Positions 35,078 to 43,805 are shown, counted from the stretch's first letter. The stretch: DNA of 64,000 nt from Moduliflexus sp964602655 (GCA_964602655.1 CAZRSF010000031.1:3013-67012), one strand, 5' to 3'. Numbers and translations are program-made. Notes: generated from the letters alone by a model not told the origin.

Positions 35078-36202
35078 TTACTCGATTCCGCTCCATGCAA
35101 TCGCGCGCGCGCCAGTCATATAGCGAGCGTGCCAGAAATCGAAGACTGTCGGCTGAAAATAGATGCAGATCATCTCTTCGACCGGATCGATAAACATGCC
35201 GCTCCAACGTGCGCCCTCATGTCCGAATGTGCCGGGCGATGTGAGCGGTTCTCTGTTCACTTCTATTCCAAGTCCGAATGGTTTGGCTTTGATGTTGCTG
35301 CCCCAGGTGTATGCCGGAACGCGATCAAGCTGATTGCGCGTCATCGCCTCGACCGTTTTCCGGCCAAGAAGGCGCTGACCATTGAATGTGCCTTTATTCA
35401 AGAGCATCTGCGCGAATTTCCATAAATCATACGGCGTCGAAGACAAGCCGCCCCCGGCGCACCAGGAAGGACTGAAGTCTTCGGTCGGCTCTTCATGCAG
35501 TTCCTTTTGATCGAATTCGTTCACGATGCCGACCTGATCGCGCAACTCTTTCGGCACGAGAAAGAACGAGCGCGTCATGCCGAGCGGATCAAGGATATTG
35601 CGCTGAATATATTCCGTATAGGCCATGCCTGATGTGCGGGCGATGATTTCGCCTAAGAACCAAAACCCTTTGGAACAGTAATTCCAGGTTGTGCCGGTCG
35701 GATATTGCAGCGGCCCTTGCAACGCCCATTTGATCCAATTCTCCTTTGTCAAATCGGGACTCCGCCAGGCGCGCGGATACGGTTCCGTATGTGCGCCAGG
35801 ATCGGCTGGGAGGCCGGAGGTATGCGTCAACAGATGCGCAATTGCGATCCCTTCGTGCATCTTGGTCTGAAACTCCGGGAGAATCGTGCAAACCGGCTGT
35901 TCAAGCGCGAGTTTGCCCTGCTCGACCAATTGCATCAGGCCGACGGAGGTCAACGTTTTCGTGATCGACGCAATCCCGAACAGCGAATCCGGTTGAAAAT
36001 CCCCTTTTTCCTCAAGCCCGGACAGTTTGCCGACAGATTTCCAGGCGAACACCTTGCCGCGCCGCGCTAAGAGATAATTCGCGGCTTGAATCGGAGTTAT
36101 TTCCACACATTCCATAAAAAACGCATCTAATTTTGTGATGACTTCAGGGCGAAAACCGACTTCCTGCGGCGTCGCCATTGTCTGACCATTATGCATCTGC
36201 AT
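35078..36202 (-). CDS. Beta-lactamase-fold serine hydrolase (class C/EstB-like)
   Basis: A 374-residue serine hydrolase of the beta-lactamase/penicillin-binding superfamily. S79-I-T-K82 is the SxxK active site, and Y175-C-S177 corresponds to the YxN/YxS motif; the third motif is a HEG (GHEGARWSG) near the end in place of KTG. There is no signal peptide, so it is cytoplasmic and more likely an esterase or D-aminopeptidase than a resistance enzyme. AAGGAG precedes the ATG. Confidence 0.9.
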   Translation of the reverse strand: MQMHNGQTMATPQEVGFRPEVITKLDAFFMECVEITPIQAANYLLARRGKVFAWKSVGKLSGLEEKGDFQPDSLFGIASITKTLTSVGLMQLVEQGKLALEQPVCTILPEFQTKMHEGIAIAHLLTHTSGLPADPGAHTEPYPRAWRSPDLTKENWIKWALQGPLQYPTGTTWNYCSKGFWFLGEIIARTSGMAYTEYIQRNILDPLGMTRSFFLVPKELRDQVGIVNEFDQKELHEEPTEDFSPSWCAGGGLSSTPYDLWKFAQMLLNKGTFNGQRLLGRKTVEAMTRNQLDRVPAYTWGSNIKAKPFGLGIEVNREPLTSPGTFGHEGARWSGMFIDPVEEMICIYFQPTVFDFWHARYMTGARAIAWSGIE

Positions 36203-36216
36203 AAGCTTCTCCTTTT

Positions 36217-36492
36217 TTACGGGATTATTAGTTTCATTAACGGAAAAAAGCTTTCTATCTTTTTAAAATCAGGGAAAAGCGCTGCAAACATCCGTTTAAC
36301 GCTGAACGTGTTGCTCAATGCGCTCACATCCGCCTGCCTCGCGATCTCCTGACGCTGACATCCGACCTGGAAATTCGTAAATATATCATCTCCATCAGCA
36401 ACACAAGAAGAATGTGATGTTTGCGCCGGTTGAATGTCCTGATGATCATTTTTTTTGATTTCGGATCGAAAATCTGTGATAATCGCTTCCAT
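36217..36492 (-). CDS. Uncertain small ORF upstream of the serine hydrolase
   Basis: A possible 91-residue protein from the ATG at 36492, preceded by AAGGAAATC. It is weakly supported: no family is recognised, it is unusually rich in Phe/Ile at the end and it lies between two gene starts. It could be a real small gene (perhaps a natural-product or peptide-like leader) or simply an open stretch in the regulator-hydrolase spacer. Confidence 0.35.
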   Translation of the reverse strand: MEAIITDFRSEIKKNDHQDIQPAQTSHSSCVADGDDIFTNFQVGCQRQEIARQADVSALSNTFSVKRMFAALFPDFKKIESFFPLMKLIIP

Positions 36493-36534
36493 AATCGTGA
36501 TTTCCTTGTGTTCCATGTTCTTTATGATGATTTC

Positions 36535-36588
36535 CTTGACAGAATTACTCCTGTCAAGATTTCTTAAACAGTACACAACATATAGTGT
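36535..36588. promoter_or_regulatory. Regulatory palindromes upstream of the BTAD regulator
   Basis: CTTGACAG-N8-CTGTCAAG (36535-36558) puts a TTGACA on each strand. Fifteen bases on, ACACAACATATAGTGT (36573-36588) matches the NrdR box consensus at 15 of 16 positions. No second box at the usual spacing is visible. The region separates the divergent regulator and hydrolase genes. Confidence 0.4.
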
Positions 36589-36657
36589 TCCCGTTCCCGA
36601 ATCGTTCCCTGAACGTTCCAAATCACAAAACATTCGAAAAACACGAAAATTTTTTAC

Positions 36658-39600
36658 ATGCGCGACACATCCTCGCTCAAACTATGGTTGTTCGGCAGCC
36701 CGCAAGTCGAACTGAACGGCAAGCGCATCGAACTGGACACCAGAAAATCGGTCGCATTATTGGCGTATCTGGCAATCAATCGGCAAACGCACAGCCGGGA
36801 AAAGCTCGTCAGCCTGTTCTGGCCGGAATCCCCAACAGCGCAAGCGTTTACGAGTCTGCGCAAAACCATCTGGTCGCTCAAGCAGCGCTTGACAGATTCC
36901 TGGTTCGATATTCGCCGCCAGTCTGTCGAACTCAGAACGAACGCCGGAGTCTGGGTGGATATTCACTCGTTCGACCGCGCCCTGAAAGCTGGCGAAGGGC
37001 ATGGTCATGCGCCTTCTGCCCCCTGCGTCGAATGTCTGCCGTCATTGCTGCAAGCGATAGAACTGTATCGTGATGATTTCTTGCGTGGTTTTACGCTGCC
37101 GGACAGTCCGTCATTTGACGATTGGCAATTTTTTCATGCGGACATTTTACGAGATCGTTTTATCGAAGCGTTGAAACGGGTCATCCACCATCATGCTGCT
37201 CGCCAGGAATTTGCTCCCGCCATTTCTTACGCACAACGCTGGCTCGCGGCTTCGCCCGCCGAAGAAACCGCGCACCGGGAGTTAATGCGGTTGTACGCGC
37301 TGAATCATCAGCGTGCCGCCGCGTTGCAGCAGTATCAGGATTGCGTTCGCATTCTGAAAGCGGAATTTGACGCCGAGCCGGAACAGCAGACGCAAGAACT
37401 GTTCGAAGCGATGTTGAGTCAGGATGGCGCGGCGGCGTTGCAGGAACAACACGTTACTGAGGTGAATATTCGCCGTGAATCCAGCCCCGTTCGCGCTCGC
37501 GGCATCTTTCAACTGACCGCCTTTATCGGCAGAACCCGCGAGCTTGAGGCAATTCACGCCATGCTGCGTCGTCCGGATTGCCGCCTGCTGACGCTTTTAG
37601 GCATGGGGGGAATCGGCAAAACGCGCATCGCGGAACAGCTTGTCTCAACAATGATCGCCGACTACGCCGACGGCGTTTATTTCGTGCCGCTTGCGCCGTT
37701 GTCGTCGTCCGAGCAGATTGCGCCGACAATAGCCGAGACGCTGCGCTGCCAGCCTTCGGCTGAAGAAGATGCTTTGAATGCGTTGCTGCAATTTCTTTCG
37801 ACTAAAAAACTGCTGCTGATTCTTGATAACGCCGAGCATCTGCTGGCTGGCGTCGAGGTGTTCGCGCAATGTCTGCAAGCTGCTCCGGCGATTCAATTGG
37901 TTGTCACGTCACGCGAACGGCTGAATTTGAGCGGCGAATGGGTCTATGAAATTCGCGGGTTGTCGTATCCCGATGCCTCAACGCTTGCGGGAATGACGCC
38001 TGAAGAGGTCGAGCAGCGCTATGACGCGGTGCGATTCCTGACGCATTCGGCACGGCGGCAGCATCCCGATTTTGCCGTTTCGGAAGCGAATCTGCCGCAA
38101 TTGCTGCAACTTTGCCGGTTTGCTGATGGGATGCCATTGGCGCTGGAGTTGGCGGCGTCGTGGTGTCATATCCTGTCATGCGACCAGCTTGTCGCGGAAA
38201 TCGGTCAATCGTTAGATGTGTTGACTTCGCGCTCGCCAAACAGTCCAGCGCGTCATCAAAGCGTGCGGGCGGTGTTCGATTCACTCTGGATTCGCCTGTC
38301 AACTCAGGAACAACGGCGGCTGCGCCAGCTTTCGATGTTTCAGGGGAGTTTCGACGCCGTTGAAGCCGAGGCGATCACAGGCGCATCGCTGCCGCAGTTG
38401 GCCGTATTCGTGGATCGAGCGCTTGTGCAAAGTTACGCCAACGGACGGTTTGCGCTCCATCCGCTGCTGCAAAGGTTCCTCTCGGAAAAACGGCAGGATG
38501 AGCCGGATGAGGAAGCCGCGCTTATCGAGCGTTTCTGCGGCTGGTACGAACGTTTTGCCGCCGTACAGGGCGAGATGCTGAAAAACGACCGTCAGCAGGC
38601 CGCACTATCGGCGATGATGATCGCTTCTCCCAATATTCGGCAGACGTGGGAATTGACGGCGGCGCAGCACAACTTGCTGCGCCTTCAGGCCATGCTGCCG
38701 CATCTTGCCCTGTTTTACGAGATGGCGAATCGCCTGCAAGAAGGCCGCGACGTGTTTCAACTCGCGTTGACGGCCTGTCTTCAGCGACAGCCCGCCCACC
38801 TGTTCTGCGCTCAATTGATCGTACATATTGCCGCCTGTTCGCGCTATAACGTGTATAATGCGGAAACGTCACCCGACTATCAACAGGCATTGCAACGCCT
38901 CCGAACCTCCGGCGCGGCGACCTCAGCCTATACCTATTTCTGGATCGGCTGCTTGAAAACCTGGTATCGCCAGCAAAACGACGATACCGCCGAGTGGATC
39001 GCGCTGCTCGACGCATTGGCAGCGCAAAGCGGCGACCGCTGGGAGATGGCGTTAGCGGCGTTTTTGCGCGGCGAATGGCATTATCAGGCGTCGTCGGGCA
39101 GAGAAATCGCGCAGACGTGCTTTCAGCGGGCATTGACCTGTAGAGAGCAGCTTGGCGACCGTTGGGGGCAAACGGCGGCGTTAAATTCGTTAGGGCATGT
39201 CGCGCTGATTTCTGGTCGGTATCGCGAAGCGCGTCATTTCCACGAAGAAGCGTTGCGCATGTCGCAGGAATTACGCGACGGGCATGGCATGGCCTGGTCG
39301 AAAGCGCAATTAGGCGAAATCGCGATGCTGCTGGGCGATTATCAACGCGCCTGGACGTTGCAGCGCGAATCTCACGCGATTGTCGTCCAGTTGGGATGTC
39401 AGGGATTAGCGGCGTGGCGGCTCAGCGCCTGCGGTTTTCTGCTGATGATTCAGGGGCAGTATGAGGACGCGGAAACCTATTTCCAGCAAAGCCTGGCGAT
39501 TTTCCAGCGCTTGCGCCATCCTGAAGGTCAACCTGCCCAATTATTCAATCTTGCCGGACTCCGTTTGCGAACCGGGCAGATCGAAGTAGCAGCGGCGTTG

Positions 39601-40017
39601 GTCGGAAAAAGCCGCCTGATTGCTTCGTCCGCATCCGATCCCTACCTCGAAACATGGCTTTGTTATGCCGATAGCAAAATCAGCGCCGCGTCAGGACAAA
39701 AAAAATCGGCATGGGAAGAGTTGCTTCAGGCGATTGATATGGCTGCGCAACGCCGCTATTTGGGGATGTTGCTGGAATTTCTCGCCGAGGCGGGCGATAT
39801 GCTGTTGCCAACCGCGAACGCAGCGCTCGGCCTTGAAACGCTCGCGTTTGTGGCGCAGTACGACGCCACGCCGTTTTATGCCAGACAACAGGCGAAAACG
39901 GCATTGGCACGGCAGCAGAAGGCGGTATCCCCAAATGCGCCTCATCTTGCCGTCGCCGCCGGTCAAGCCGCCACCCTCGACCAGATTGTCGGATGTCTTC
40001 GCGCTGTGACGCTATAA
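36658..40017 (+). CDS. BTAD/SARP-type transcriptional regulator with NB-ARC and TPR domains
   Basis: A 1119-residue AfsR-like signalling ATPase. Residues 7-95 are a winged-helix DNA-binding domain of the OmpR/BTAD kind (KLWLFGSPQVELNGKRIEL opening); about 105-250 are the bacterial transcriptional activation domain; about 285-560 form an NB-ARC/STAND ATPase with Walker A G315-M-G-G-I-G-K321-T322 and Walker B LLLILDNAEH; the remaining 550 residues hold many TPR repeats (for example ALNSLGHVALISGRYREA). It is expected to sense a ligand or partner with the TPR array, then switch with ATP. It is divergent from the serine hydrolase, its most obvious target. Confidence 0.92.
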   Translation: MRDTSSLKLWLFGSPQVELNGKRIELDTRKSVALLAYLAINRQTHSREKLVSLFWPESPTAQAFTSLRKTIWSLKQRLTDSWFDIRRQSVELRTNAGVWVDIHSFDRALKAGEGHGHAPSAPCVECLPSLLQAIELYRDDFLRGFTLPDSPSFDDWQFFHADILRDRFIEALKRVIHHHAARQEFAPAISYAQRWLAASPAEETAHRELMRLYALNHQRAAALQQYQDCVRILKAEFDAEPEQQTQELFEAMLSQDGAAALQEQHVTEVNIRRESSPVRARGIFQLTAFIGRTRELEAIHAMLRRPDCRLLTLLGMGGIGKTRIAEQLVSTMIADYADGVYFVPLAPLSSSEQIAPTIAETLRCQPSAEEDALNALLQFLSTKKLLLILDNAEHLLAGVEVFAQCLQAAPAIQLVVTSRERLNLSGEWVYEIRGLSYPDASTLAGMTPEEVEQRYDAVRFLTHSARRQHPDFAVSEANLPQLLQLCRFADGMPLALELAASWCHILSCDQLVAEIGQSLDVLTSRSPNSPARHQSVRAVFDSLWIRLSTQEQRRLRQLSMFQGSFDAVEAEAITGASLPQLAVFVDRALVQSYANGRFALHPLLQRFLSEKRQDEPDEEAALIERFCGWYERFAAVQGEMLKNDRQQAALSAMMIASPNIRQTWELTAAQHNLLRLQAMLPHLALFYEMANRLQEGRDVFQLALTACLQRQPAHLFCAQLIVHIAACSRYNVYNAETSPDYQQALQRLRTSGAATSAYTYFWIGCLKTWYRQQNDDTAEWIALLDALAAQSGDRWEMALAAFLRGEWHYQASSGREIAQTCFQRALTCREQLGDRWGQTAALNSLGHVALISGRYREARHFHEEALRMSQELRDGHGMAWSKAQLGEIAMLLGDYQRAWTLQRESHAIVVQLGCQGLAAWRLSACGFLLMIQGQYEDAETYFQQSLAIFQRLRHPEGQPAQLFNLAGLRLRTGQIEVAAALVGKSRLIASSASDPYLETWLCYADSKISAASGQKKSAWEELLQAIDMAAQRRYLGMLLEFLAEAGDMLLPTANAALGLETLAFVAQYDATPFYARQQAKTALARQQKAVSPNAPHLAVAAGQAATLDQIVGCLRAVTL

Positions 40018-40060
40018 GCTGCGTGGCGCAAACGGGAAAATACTTGACATTGCAAAACAG

Positions 40061-40138
40061 AGTTGTCAGACACTTCGCAAGTGTCTGACAACTATTGGGA
40101 AGTTTAGCCCTGTCAGGGTTTCGAACCCTGACAGGGCT
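40061..40138. repeat. Two adjacent palindromic repeats (GTCAGACAC and CCTGTCAGGGTT families)
   Basis: AGTTGTCAGACACTT / AAGTGTCTGACAACT with a CGC loop (40061-40093, perfect 15-bp arms), then AGCCCTGTCAGGGTT / AACCCTGACAGGGCT with a TCG loop (40106-40138, perfect 15-bp arms). The first is close to the regulator's stop codon and may terminate it. Confidence 0.9.
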
Positions 40139-40268
40139 GAAAAAGGAGAACGAGGTTATGAACGAAACTCTGTAGCCGCTTCCGCCGGGCGCGTCGGCGG
40201 ATGATCTCAAACAGTTCGGAAAAAAGCTCAAAACGTTTGCGCTGTTCCCAAATCGCGCAGATATATGC

Positions 40269-40296
40269 TTGACAACGGATAGACAGAAAATATATT
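40269..40296 (+). promoter_or_regulatory. Promoter of the DUF4160-DUF2442 pair
   Basis: TTGACA at 40269-40274 and TATATT at 40291-40296 are separated by 16 bases, about 85 bases before the first gene. Confidence 0.5.
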
Positions 40297-40378
40297 TGTT
40301 CTATAGGGCGATGATATTTTATCGATGTGATGATGTTCTCATGTTCATGGCGTGATTTCGGGGTGGAAACAACTGTTT

Positions 40379-40657
40379 ATGCCTGAATTATCAAGGTTTT
40401 TTGGCATTGTGATTTCCATGTATCGCGAATTGGGAGGCAGACATCATTACCCGCATATTCATGCTGACTATGGCGGAGCGAAGGCGGTGTTTCACATCGA
40501 GACATCTGCGTTAATAGAGGGAACATTCCCTACGAAAGAAAGAAAACTCGTCGAAGCATGGATCGAAATTCATCAAGCTGAATTGCTCGCGAATTGGCAT
40601 ATTTTGAATACGTTAGCAGGAACGCCAGGCTTTGCGAAAATTCCGCCGCTGACATAA
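40379..40657 (+). CDS. DUF4160-family protein
   Basis: A 92-residue protein with the DUF4160 pattern: MPxLSRFFGIVISMY, then HHYPHIHADYGGAKAVFHIET, and a tail with WIEIHQAELLANW. The start is the ATG at 40379 rather than an upstream in-frame codon. DUF4160 and DUF2442 are repeatedly found as adjacent pairs and are suspected of forming toxin-antitoxin-like modules. The gene is followed after 22 bases by a DUF2442 gene, as expected. The biochemical role is unknown. Confidence 0.88.
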   Translation: MPELSRFFGIVISMYRELGGRHHYPHIHADYGGAKAVFHIETSALIEGTFPTKERKLVEAWIEIHQAELLANWHILNTLAGTPGFAKIPPLT

Positions 40658-40679
40658 AAAATTGACTGAGGAGCATTCT

Positions 40680-41066
40680 ATGAGTCATTTGACAGATTGG
40701 GTCATCCTTCGTTTCGAGCAGATCGCGCCGTTGACGTTAAAATTATATTTTGCTGACCAGACAACACAACTGATCGATTTCGAACCGGTCTTGCGAGGCG
40801 ACTGGCTGAAACCTTTACGTGATCCGGAGTATTTCAAGCAAGTTCGGCTTAATGACGTCGGGAATTTGGAATGGCCGGATGGACAGGATTTTAACCCAGA
40901 AGCCCTTCATGATTGGCCTGCCTTCGAACAGAGCTATATTCAGGATGGACAACGCATAGAACAGGTGAAGAGTTCTGGTCATGCTGTTCGCGCACAGCAT
41001 ACTCGAGCATCCGAACCTCGTCATCGTTCGCAGCATTCGCATCCTGTAAAAGCTGGCGCAGAGTAG
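40680..41066 (+). CDS. DUF2442-family protein with extended C-terminus
   Basis: A 128-residue protein starting at the ATG 6 bases after GAGGAG. Residues 1-80 match DUF2442: LKLYFADQTTQLIDFEPVLRG...LKPLRDPEYF...VRLNDVGNLEWPDGQDFNPEAL. The last 35-40 residues (rich in His, Arg and Gln) are atypical for the family and may come from a shifted frame or read-through into non-coding sequence. Partner of the DUF4160 gene upstream. Confidence 0.85.
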   Translation: MSHLTDWVILRFEQIAPLTLKLYFADQTTQLIDFEPVLRGDWLKPLRDPEYFKQVRLNDVGNLEWPDGQDFNPEALHDWPAFEQSYIQDGQRIEQVKSSGHAVRAQHTRASEPRHRSQHSHPVKAGAE

Positions 41067-41186
41067 AAGAATTTCTTGTCGAAATGCCGGATTGCATGGG
41101 TGTTTAATTGAACGATTCCCTGATGGAAATCCATATTCCCAGTTGTCCGAGAGTTTATCATCCCAACCTCCTGCCGCATAAATTTC

Positions 41187-41215
41187 TTGACATTCTCTCG
41201 GAGAATGCCTATTTA
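41187..41215 (+). promoter_or_regulatory. Promoter with operator palindrome of the VapBC-like pair
   Basis: TTGACA (41187-41192) and a weak TATTTA (41210-41215) flank the perfect inverted repeat ATTCTC-TCG-GAGAAT (41192-41206) in the spacer. A palindrome between -35 and -10 is the usual arrangement for autorepression by an antitoxin. Confidence 0.45.
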
Positions 41216-41285
41216 TTTTCTGCCTGCATTCAACTCCTCTCGCCGCATCGAATCAAAACAGCAGCATGAACCGAGCGAGGATATT

Positions 41286-41543
41286 ATGGAAGCCATTCGA
41301 CTGATCACGCAAGTGATGGATAGTCAGGTAAACATCGAGGTGCCTTACCACCTGAACGATACAGAGGTGGAAGTGATTATTCTGCCGATTGATGCGACCC
41401 CTGCCGCCACCGTTGCGCCGAAACGCGATAAATCGGCGTTTCTGCAATTTCTGAAAGACGGCCCGACATTCAGCGATCAGGAACTCGAACATATCGAAGA
41501 TGTCAAAAAGGAGTTCAGCCATTGGACACTCGACGCGTTTTGA
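41286..41543 (+). CDS. Antitoxin of a VapBC-like pair
   Basis: An 85-residue protein from the ATG at 41286 (GAGGATATT upstream); a longer frame from 41187 begins inside the promoter. The N-terminal part (RLITQVMDSQVNIEVPYHLNDTEVEVIILP) resembles antitoxin strands, and the C-terminus is acidic (EHIEDVKKEF). It overlaps the following PIN-domain toxin gene by 22 bases, the usual antitoxin-first layout. Confidence 0.75.
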   Translation: MEAIRLITQVMDSQVNIEVPYHLNDTEVEVIILPIDATPAATVAPKRDKSAFLQFLKDGPTFSDQELEHIEDVKKEFSHWTLDAF

Positions 41544-41911
41544 TTGATACGACGATTATCTCAGGTTATTTACGGCGCAAAGAAAAGGAAAATACGCTGC
41601 TGTACAATCTGTGCCAGGCGTATGATGAAATTTTCGTGTCGTCCATTACGGTGTTCGAGGTGTTTTACGGCTGCGAGCCGGAACATGAAGCGGTGATGTC
41701 GCAACTCTTCGCAGGATTTACGGTTGTGCCGTTCGACGCCGAGATTGCGCGATTCGCCAGCGCGGAATATCGTCGTTTGCGGCGAGCGGGCGAGTATATC
41801 GAAGTGCGCGAATTGGTGGTCGGGGCGACCTCAATCGTCAAAAAAATCCCGTTAGCTACGCTGAATGCGCCTGTCTTCAGGCTGCTTTCCGAGATAAAAA
41901 TCATTGTGTGA
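41522..41911 (+). CDS. PIN-domain toxin, VapC-like
   Basis: A 129-residue PIN ribonuclease. The start is TTG at 41522, inside the antitoxin gene. The first acidic residue is in VLIDTTIISGYL, the second is the Glu of FEVFYG, and a Glu stands where the third Asp is common (REL VVGA), followed by the PLATLNAPVF strand. Such toxins cleave initiator tRNA or rRNA. A hairpin starts at 41917, just after its stop. Confidence 0.85.
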   Translation: MDTRRVLIDTTIISGYLRRKEKENTLLYNLCQAYDEIFVSSITVFEVFYGCEPEHEAVMSQLFAGFTVVPFDAEIARFASAEYRRLRRAGEYIEVRELVVGATSIVKKIPLATLNAPVFRLLSEIKIIV

Positions 41912-41916
41912 CTATG

Positions 41917-41949
41917 AGACCTCACAGGTTTTCGAAACCTGTGAGGTCT
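41917..41949. terminator. Bidirectional terminator-like hairpin, CCTCACAGG family
   Basis: Perfect 15-bp arms AGACCTCACAGGTTT / AAACCTGTGAGGTCT with a TCG loop lie exactly between convergent vapC-like and rmuC genes, touching the latter's stop. A related hairpin is at 55426-55458. Confidence 0.75.
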
Positions 41950-43169
41950 TACTCTTTTGCGGCGAGGCGAACGACCGAGCCGGAGTAGCGGTTCAAATGC
42001 GTATTCGCGACCTGATACGCTTCGCGGGCGCTTTCAAGCCCCTGGCCGATGGCCTCGAATTTGGTCTCGAATAAGGCGAAATGCCGCTGGGCTTTTTGCA
42101 GGTTTTCAATCGTTTTTTCCACGCTGGCCGCCATGTCGTAATATTCCTGCGCAATCGCAATCCCCCGCAGCATAATCGCTAACGTGTTCGGTGAGGCTGG
42201 AAATACCTGCATTTTGCCTAAATCCTCCCAGAGCGTTTGATCGCGAATCAATTCGAAATAGAGGATTTCGCTCGGCAGAAACATGATCGCCATATCCATC
42301 GTGCCGAGGTCGGGGCGGATGTATTTGCTGATGCGTTTCGCTTCCAGGCGCAGCGTTTTGCCGAGAATCCGGCGGGCTTCGGTCAGTTGTTTCTGATCGG
42401 AGGTATCGAATAAATGCACCACCTGTTCCCGCGGAAACTTGCTGTCAATCGGCAGTGACGCTTTCGGAAATTTGACCAGCACGTCCACGCGCCCCACGCC
42501 GTCTAACGTGCTTTGCAGTTCGAAGAGATGGCCTGGCAGGAAATCCCGCAGCAGGCGTTCTAAGGTCGCTTCGCCGAATCCGCCTCGCAGATGCGGCAAT
42601 TTGAGCAGATTATTCAAATCATTAATGGACGAGCCGACCGCGCCGACGGTTTGCAGGTGCATTTCCGCCGCTTTTAAATATTCCTGCACCTTCTCGAAAT
42701 GGCGAAAACCTTCCTGCATCTGCTCGTTCAATTTGCTCTGCACGTCCTGACCGATAGCGGTCAGCCGCTCATCCACTTTGTTGCGAATCTGTTCCAATTC
42801 TTTGCGCGTGCTCCCTTCTAATTGCAGAAAGCGGAGTTCCAACGCTTGCGTGGTTTTGACCTGCATGATGCGCGATTCTTTGCGTCCCTGCGTGAGTTGC
42901 GCTTCGAGGCGCTGCTGAATCTGTTGGAATTCCTCGTTCAACCGGTCGGAAAGCTCCTGCCGCAGGTTGCCGGACGAGCGGGCGATCCGTTCCGCCGTGT
43001 CGGAAAAACTGGTTTGGAGCAGATGGCTCAGAGATGCCTGTTGATCGGCGAAGTCCTGCCGGATTTCGCCGCGGATCGCCCGTTCGTCTTTTAACGCGCG
43101 AATGGAAAAAATGAGGTAACTTGTGAGAAGAATAAGAATGATCAGTCCGAACAGTAACAAAATGTCCAT
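41949..43169 (-). CDS. rmuC: RmuC-family DNA recombination protein
   Basis: A 406-residue protein of the RmuC family, which limits DNA inversion rearrangements in E. coli. N-terminal membrane helix at residues 2-23, a long coiled coil about 25-180, then the globular nuclease-like domain with LRGGFGEATLERLLRDFLPG and VLVKFPKASLPIDSKFPREQ, strongly diagnostic. Length is as expected. It may act against the many inverted repeats of this genome, but that is speculation. Confidence 0.93.
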   Translation of the reverse strand: MDILLLFGLIILILLTSYLIFSIRALKDERAIRGEIRQDFADQQASLSHLLQTSFSDTAERIARSSGNLRQELSDRLNEEFQQIQQRLEAQLTQGRKESRIMQVKTTQALELRFLQLEGSTRKELEQIRNKVDERLTAIGQDVQSKLNEQMQEGFRHFEKVQEYLKAAEMHLQTVGAVGSSINDLNNLLKLPHLRGGFGEATLERLLRDFLPGHLFELQSTLDGVGRVDVLVKFPKASLPIDSKFPREQVVHLFDTSDQKQLTEARRILGKTLRLEAKRISKYIRPDLGTMDMAIMFLPSEILYFELIRDQTLWEDLGKMQVFPASPNTLAIMLRGIAIAQEYYDMAASVEKTIENLQKAQRHFALFETKFEAIGQGLESAREAYQVANTHLNRYSGSVVRLAAKE

Positions 43170-43197
43170 GATTTTCCTATGAGCGGGCGATAAACAT

Positions 43198-43252
43198 ACA
43201 GGAGTGCGAAAGCGCAGCTTTCGCTGTTACAGCGACGCTTTGGCACTCCTGT
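43198..43252. repeat. GGAGTG...CACTCC palindromic element, copy 1
   Basis: ACAGGAGTGCGAAAGC...GCTTTGGCACTCCTGT with an internal GCTTTCGC/GCGACGC stem. A related unit is at 50342-50389. Adjacent GGGCGAAAC/GTTTCGCCC pieces continue to 43285. It lies just upstream of rmuC's start. Confidence 0.7.
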
Positions 43253-43305
43253 TGTTTCGTCACGGGCGAAACAACAGTTTCGCCCTACTTCGCCACAATT
43301 TGGTA

Positions 43306-43758
43306 TTATTGGGTCTTTGTCATTGTCCAGGTTCCGGTGTCCGCCGTATCATTCGACGCCCACGTGCCGCTCATCGTCGTGGCGTTGGCAAACGCGCCCG
43401 TCCAATCTTCCGTCCCTTTCAGCGAAACCGCGTTGCCGCTGACGGTGTATGTCCCGGTATATTCCGCATTATGCACCGTTTTTTGCGTAAAACTGCCGCT
43501 GGCGGCCGTCCCGGTAAATTCCATCGCGCCGCTGTCCCAGGTGTCGCTGCCCTGCTTCATCGTGTACGTCCATGCGCCGACAATGTTATATGTTTCCGTT
43601 CCAGGAGTTGCCGTCGGCGTTGGCGTCGCGGTGATCGGCGTTGTCGGGTCGTTCTCCTCGTCATCATCATTGTTATCGCATGAGAATGTCAGCAACAGCA
43701 GGCTCATGCAAAACAGTATCGTCAAAACCGCCATCATCGTTTTTCGTGGTCTCATCAT
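43306..43758 (-). CDS. Small secreted lipoprotein
   Basis: A 150-residue exported lipoprotein. The ATG at 43758 follows GGAGGAAGA; the signal peptide ends in LLTFS with C27 as lipidated Cys. A low-complexity Asp/Glu and Thr/Pro linker (residues 28-55) tethers a beta-rich C-terminal domain (VGAWTYTMKQGSDTW ... YTGTYTVSGNAVSLKG ... WTMTKTQ) that looks like a small lipocalin/DUF-type beta-barrel. Function unknown; likely on the outer face of a membrane. Confidence 0.8.
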   Translation of the reverse strand: MMRPRKTMMAVLTILFCMSLLLLTFSCDNNDDDEENDPTTPITATPTPTATPGTETYNIVGAWTYTMKQGSDTWDSGAMEFTGTAASGSFTQKTVHNAEYTGTYTVSGNAVSLKGTEDWTGAFANATTMSGTWASNDTADTGTWTMTKTQ

Positions 43759-43805
43759 TCTTCCTCCGAACGTATGTCGCAAATGTATATTACAATTCAT
43801 GTTTA

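Larger units (their letters stand above)
40018..40378. other. Spacer with two repeats, a short gene remnant and a promoter
   Basis: No intact gene. It holds hairpins at 40061-40138, a frame broken by an early stop (40158-40265) and a TTGACA-N16-TATATT promoter (40269-40296). Confidence 0.7.

Noticed and set aside
35078..36202. Antibiotic-resistance beta-lactamase
   Set aside because: No signal peptide and the third active-site motif is HEG rather than KTG; more consistent with an esterase or peptidase of the same fold.
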